From positions 1 through 64,000 of the forward strand of contig CAJNYU010000063.1 of the NCBI GenBank assembly GCA_905331475.1: a stretch of 64,000 bases of DNA. The letters run 5' to 3'. This document shows, in pieces, positions 57,357-64,000 of the stretch. Every line of letters starts with the position of its first letter. Position 1 is the stretch's first letter. The position numbers and the translations under genes are program-made. Under the pieces are notes generated by a model. It searched no databases, had not been told where the DNA came from, and saw only the letters and a program-made list of their open reading frames with translations. Origin of the DNA: Rotaria socialis. Lineage: Eukaryota; Rotifera; Eurotatoria; Philodinida; Philodinidae.

Positions 57357-58408
57357 TTAAAGAGATGATCTTTCAACACTAAAATCATATTGAAAACATT
57401 GTTCAATATCATATGCTGATAAAATATTAAATGAATCTAAACCAGATAAATCATTTCCGTTACGTTTATTATTCATTGTCATTAGATATTTTGGATTTAT
57501 TTGAAATGGTATACCGTCAAGAATATCTCTTTCGTCGCTCTTTTTCGTAAGAGTATTTGTATTTGAATATTCAGGTGGTGCTTGATAATATTGCTGTTGA
57601 CCAGATGTTTGATAATTCATTGGATTTGGATAGAGATTCGATTGGAGTTGTGGAGCTGGTGGTGGAGGTGGAGGACGTAATGTTGGTACAGTACCTTCTT
57701 TAACACACATTTGTAAACCATTTATCTCACCGATCGATGTATAAAATTGTGGTGATCGTCGTGAACGATAAAGAAATATAATATCACATATGCATTTCAT
57801 ACCTCCTTGTCTTTCGGCCATTTTGACACAAATTAATTTTTTGTTTGTACCTTTTTCACGTGTGTCTGTTGTATACGCCAAAACAGAATAACCTGGTGGT
57901 GGATTATCACGTTCATTTATAAGTTTGATATCTTCAATGACATCTTGACGATTGTCAGCTAATGGAATTATACGAGTAATACAGACAAAACGATCTTTAC
58001 GTTCCAATATTGAATCTGCCATAAGATCCGCATCACGATTCGTGTCATCGTAAGCTACAAAAAAAAGAATGTTTAAATCAAATAGCTTTTTATTTCAAGA
58101 CTCGCACTATATTTGATGTATAAATTTTATCGAGTGAGCCATCTCTATTTATCATTATTAGAGAAATTCTATTTTGAAATCATTATATACACTAAGCATT
58201 ACTGAAATTGCTTATTTTCTGATAGATTTTCTCTCGTGAAATATATTCATCGAGGTTAATTTTTATGTGTATAAATTACGGTGGAGAAAAAACTCAATTT
58301 AGTAAAATAATTTGCATTACCTTTCCTAATACAATCATAACCCGTTGGTACATTATTTGGTTTTGTCACCAAACAAATGCCTGTGATCGGTAAATGTATT
58401 TCATTCAT
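57357..58408 (-). CDS. MVB12: ESCRT-I subunit MVB12 (MABP and UMA domains)
   Basis: Two exons, 58408-58321 and 58054-57357, join in phase to 261 residues. Residues about 5-153 form the MABP domain, recognisable from PITGICLVTKPNNVPTGYD, RFVCITRIIP, DIKLINERDNPPPGYSV, TDTREKGTNKKLICVK and FYTSIGEINGL, each with a counterpart in vertebrate MVB12A/B. A proline-rich linker follows (RPPPPPPAPQ). The C-terminal UMA segment begins ILDGIPFQINPKY and ends YDIEQCFQYDFSVERSSL. MVB12 is the fourth subunit of ESCRT-I, acting with TSG101, VPS28 and VPS37 at endosomes to sort ubiquitinated cargo, and the MABP domain binds acidic membranes. The start is the first ATG of the exon that encodes the beginning of MABP. 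The gene is divergent from ELP3 and convergent with the small gene ending at 57354. Confidence 0.9.
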
Positions 58409-58844
58409 TGATAATGAGTTTTGAAATCTACGTGAGTATGTACAATATTATTTTTGGAAATTATAAGAAATAAATATCTGCCGAAGAACAAGATCAGAAT
58501 CTAAAAATCTACAGACGTTCCTATTTTCTTTTTGACATGTTCATAAACAAAAAACGCTCGAGACACTTTTGTCACGGCGATGACGCATCAGATGAAATTT
58601 GATTGGTTGAACAAAAATTTTCAATGATTTGATAAATAAATTTCATCATACGCAATGAAAAAATCTTGCACAATATTATAGAAATATTTTTACATTCGAT
58701 TTTAATAAATTTAATTAAACCACATTTCTAAAAGAATTCTAACCAATCGTATGTGGTAATCTTTTTGCTGTCCCAAGAAATAAACAAACATTTTCTGAGG
58801 AAATTTGTCATTGTCTCTCTGTAGATTAATCAGTAGAATTGATT
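58409..58844. promoter_or_regulatory. Divergent MVB12/ELP3 intergenic region
   Basis: 436 bp separate the two start codons, which point away from each other, so this stretch must hold both promoters and both 5' untranslated regions unless upstream exons were missed. I see no clear TATA box or other named element. The role is inferred from gene layout. Confidence 0.5.
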
Positions 58845-61240
<2,396 letters not shown>

Positions 61241-61883
61241 CTTTTTTTTTCTTTCTTTTATACATACCGGTGTTTTTTTCCCGTTTTTAAAACTTTCTGT
61301 TTTTCTTTGTTTACTTTGTTGATTTATTCGTTAATGAACTTAAAATTAAAAATCCAGCAACACAAACATCTCTTGTTTTCTTTCAAGGAAAAGTTACAGT
61401 TTTTAAATTGTAGACGATGAAAATGATAATATCAAACGATGAATCTATTTTTTTTTCTTTCCTTTCTTCATCCATACATATAGATTGGGAAACAGAAAAA
61501 GCTCGCGTGGTACAACATCTATAGTCCACGTTTTTCTCTGACCACAAAGAAAAGAAGAAAAGGGCAGGGACCGGTAGAACGAGAAAGAGTTAAATGTTGT
61601 TATGCCTCTTCATGTAATAGTCGTTATATGCACTATGCATATTAGTGGAGGCAACCAACATTAAGAAATTTTCTTTTGTTTATTTTTACATTTACACCCT
61701 CTATTGAATGCACATTCGAATCGAAATGAATGCATACATATCACATTAAAAGAATAACGTTCATTTATCAATATGCCGCGCCAAATTCTATGATGATCAT
61801 GTTCTTTTTTTGTTTTCATCTTCTTTTTTAGCCGCATCATATCCACATTGATTAGTTGTTGAATATTATTTTAGATATTTTGC
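61241..61883. other. No gene; intergenic
   Basis: It holds the 3' flank of ELP3 and the 5' flank of the RGG-protein gene. A TTTTAG acceptor-like site at 61869-61874 just before the ATG suggests that the next gene has an intron in its 5' untranslated region. Confidence 0.45.
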
Positions 61884-64000
61884 ATGTATAATCAACGAAA
61901 TAATAACGCCCAAATGGATAATGATGGCCAAGGGTTAATTCAACCAAGATTTCATCGTGCACGAAATTTCTATCGCAAACGACCTGGTTGGAAAATATTA
62001 AAAATAAAAATTGTTTTATCCTTGATTGTGTCTAGGTAGTGGACGACAAAACCAAGATTTAGGTGAAGATGAATATCGAGCATCAAATGATGATGACACA
62101 CAACGATCGAATAATTCTGATGATAATAACAATCAAGATAATGATAACATGAATAACTTTCGTGGTAACTTTTAGTTTTAATACGATTTTGAAAATTTTC
62201 TTTAAAAAAAAATTGTTTTTTTTCTAAGGTCGTAGTCGTGGTAACTGGGGAGGTTTTCAACGCGGTCGTGGTAAGAGAAGTTTTATGTATTTGTTAGGTA
62301 TATTCCAATTTTTTGCTTATTCAGGTCGGGGACGATTTAATCGTGGTCGACCGTTCTATGGAAACTTTCGTCGAGAGTTTTCACCTTATTCAAATTATGT
62401 CAATGGGCCGGGGGAAAATTATGGACCTGAAGAAAACTACGGACCCGGAGATAACTATGGACCTGGAGGTAACTATGGACCTGAAGGCAATTATGGACCT
62501 CCTCGTGGTAAGTGTACTGTATTTCATATTTTGATTTTGTAACAGTTCGATTTACACGCATGTCTGATGTTTTTCTATTCTACTATGATAGTAATCTTCA
62601 GGCACTTTCTTTCTCGTTCATATTTGATGCCGGCCATATTTAAGTTTTTCCTAGTTCGACAGTGTAAACACACAGAGACTACTTTAGAATTTAAGAAAAA
62701 GAACGTTTATATTATTTTATTATCGAAACATTCGTTAACACGGTTTACTTTTACTTTTTTCACAAAAAACAGGATACTATGGTGTTCCAGCTCCATTCTA
62801 CGGTCCACCATTTCGTGGTCGTGGTTATCAGTCAGGAGGTAATTATGGTCCAGGTGGTGACCTATCTGAACAAGATGGTGGTAATGATTTTCCAATGCGT
62901 GGCAATTACCGAGGTTTTCGTCGTGGTCGTGGACGCGGACGTGGAGGACGTCGTGGCTCAGGACGAGGACGAATTACTCAGAATGAAAAGTTTGTTTTTA
63001 ATCAAAGACAATAATTCATTTTTATTTTTATGAAAAAAATTCTATCATATTTAGTGCTGATAATAACAACGAAAAAGAGAATCAAAATGATCAACCACAA
63101 GGTGATACTACTGAAAATAATGCAAATAACAAGGGAAGACGTAATTCTAACCGTCGCCGACGTCTAAGACGGACAAACGACGAAGGTTCTGGAGCCGAAC
63201 AACAAAATGATGGGTAAACTAGTTAAAAAAATATTTAATTTTCATCTTATAATTAATCTCAATTTTGAAGTGCTGCGACTGATGATCAACAAAACGAAGA
63301 AAATAAAGGCTCATCCAATCAGCAACAAAAGCGATCGAATCGTCGGTAAGAAATATTTACTAATATCTTGTTTCATTATTATTATTTTCTTTGATTCCAA
63401 TTTTGTAGAAGACATCGTAATACCAATGCTAGTCACAGTGGTGGAGAGACTGAAGAACGTACGTAATTTTTTGATTGAACTTTTCATTTTCATCTTGATC
63501 AACGTTTTTTTAGAACAACCTCACAAACCCAAAGATGATGAAACAATTGTTAAAAATGTTGTTCGTAATATGGTTAGTAAAATAGCTCGTCGTTTAGCAC
63601 CAAGAAATCGCCGACGAAGTCGACCTAATAATAAAGAAGCCGGCGCACACAATGAAAATCAACAAGACGATCATCAAGATAACGCTGATGTTGATCAAAC
63701 AAGAACAGGAAATCCACGCCGTGGTCGTGGTCGACGTGGTGGTCCTCGTGGCGGTGGCGGTTATTTCATTGAACAAGGTAATCTTTTTTTTTCTAAAAAG
63801 TAAACTAGATTTATTCTATTGATAATTTAATTTTCATTAGGCTATTATGATCCATATGGTATGTCGCCGTATTACTATGGAAATTATTATGGTTATGGTG
63901 GACGAGGATATCGTGGACGTGGTATGTTGATTTATTGATAATATTAAAACGGTAGAAGAAACATTTTTCTTTTTGAAGGTCGTGGTCGAGGAGGTCGTGG
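61884..64000 (+). CDS. RGG/RG-rich putative RNA-binding protein, 3' partial
   Basis: Eleven exons are visible and keep phase: 61884-61986, 62036-62164, 62229-62270, 62325-62507, 62773-62989, 63055-63213, 63271-63345, 63409-63458, 63514-63777, 63841-63921 and 63979 to beyond the window. About 440 residues are seen. The N-terminus is polar (MYNQRNNNAQ). Then come an acidic Asn/Asp stretch, GRSRGNWGGFQRGRGR-type RG boxes, five NYGPG-like repeats (62417-62500), FRRGRGRGRGGRRGSGRGR, a polar Asn/Gln region with Arg clusters (NRRRRLRRTND), and a second RG block (GRGRRGGPRGGGG). Finally there is a tyrosine-rich GYYDPYGMSPYYYGN module leading into another RG box. No RRM, KH or cold-shock domain is seen. 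RG boxes with acidic patches usually bind RNA and promote condensates and are arginine-methylated; this is family knowledge, not proof. Several introns interrupt glycine codons in phase 1. Confidence 0.85.

Overview
The window reads as nuclear DNA of a small, AT-rich, intron-containing animal, most likely a bdelloid rotifer. Supporting this are metazoan genes (two nuclear receptors, RPL28, ELP3, MVB12, a neuronal-calcium-sensor protein) with mostly short GT-AG introns of about 50-100 bp, a B-box-like/coiled-coil protein of a type I associate with bdelloids, and several interspersed G-rich tracts built on TGTGGG, the telomere unit reported for the bdelloid Adineta vaga. The species assignment is inference; no ribosomal RNA, tRNA or mitochondrial marker was seen. 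Exon models were built by eye from splice signals, reading phase and family resemblance.

The first 43 kb are gene-poor and rich in mobile DNA. They hold half of a fold-back element at the left edge (1-191), a lone TDP-43 N-terminal-domain-like gene (550-1444, minus), telomere-like G/C-rich hairpins (2258-2346, 5206-5302), a short poly(A)-tailed repeat (copies at 2562-2855 and 40739-41012), a 1 kb inverted-repeat element with a 72 bp tandem array (7716-8739), and an 866-residue secreted cysteine-rich GCC2/GCC3-type protein (8853-11453). Next come a dead mariner (12112-13427), a TA-flanked MITE (14147-14712), two paralogous nuclear receptors on the minus strand (15352-17803 and 28573-30963), a complete fold-back element (19147-19753), an inverted dispersed repeat pair (22394-22920 and 38673-39600), a hAT-like composite (32373-35636) with a second hAT-like element nested in it, and ribosomal protein gene RPL28 (37149-37838).

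From 43 kb to the right edge genes are closer together. They are a B-box-like coiled-coil/beta-propeller-like protein (43607-44911), an unknown three-exon gene (47663-48222), a 190-residue neuronal calcium sensor (48919-50085), an unknown 432-residue single-exon gene (51175-52473), a dead M35 zinc protease (54016-55101), a small unknown gene (56933-57354) converging on the ESCRT-I subunit gene MVB12 (57357-58408), ELP3 (58845-61240, divergent from MVB12 across 436 bp), and an RGG/RG-rich putative RNA-binding protein of at least 11 exons (61884 to beyond the edge).

There is no operon-like pathway cluster. RPL28, ELP3 and the RGG protein act in translation, tRNA modification and RNA binding; MVB12 acts in endosomal sorting; the nuclear receptors and calcium sensor are signalling genes. 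The less expected items are the stand-alone TDP-43 N-terminal domain, the G-then-C telomere-like hairpins, the M35 pseudogene broken only by point nonsense changes, and the density of small inverted-repeat elements.
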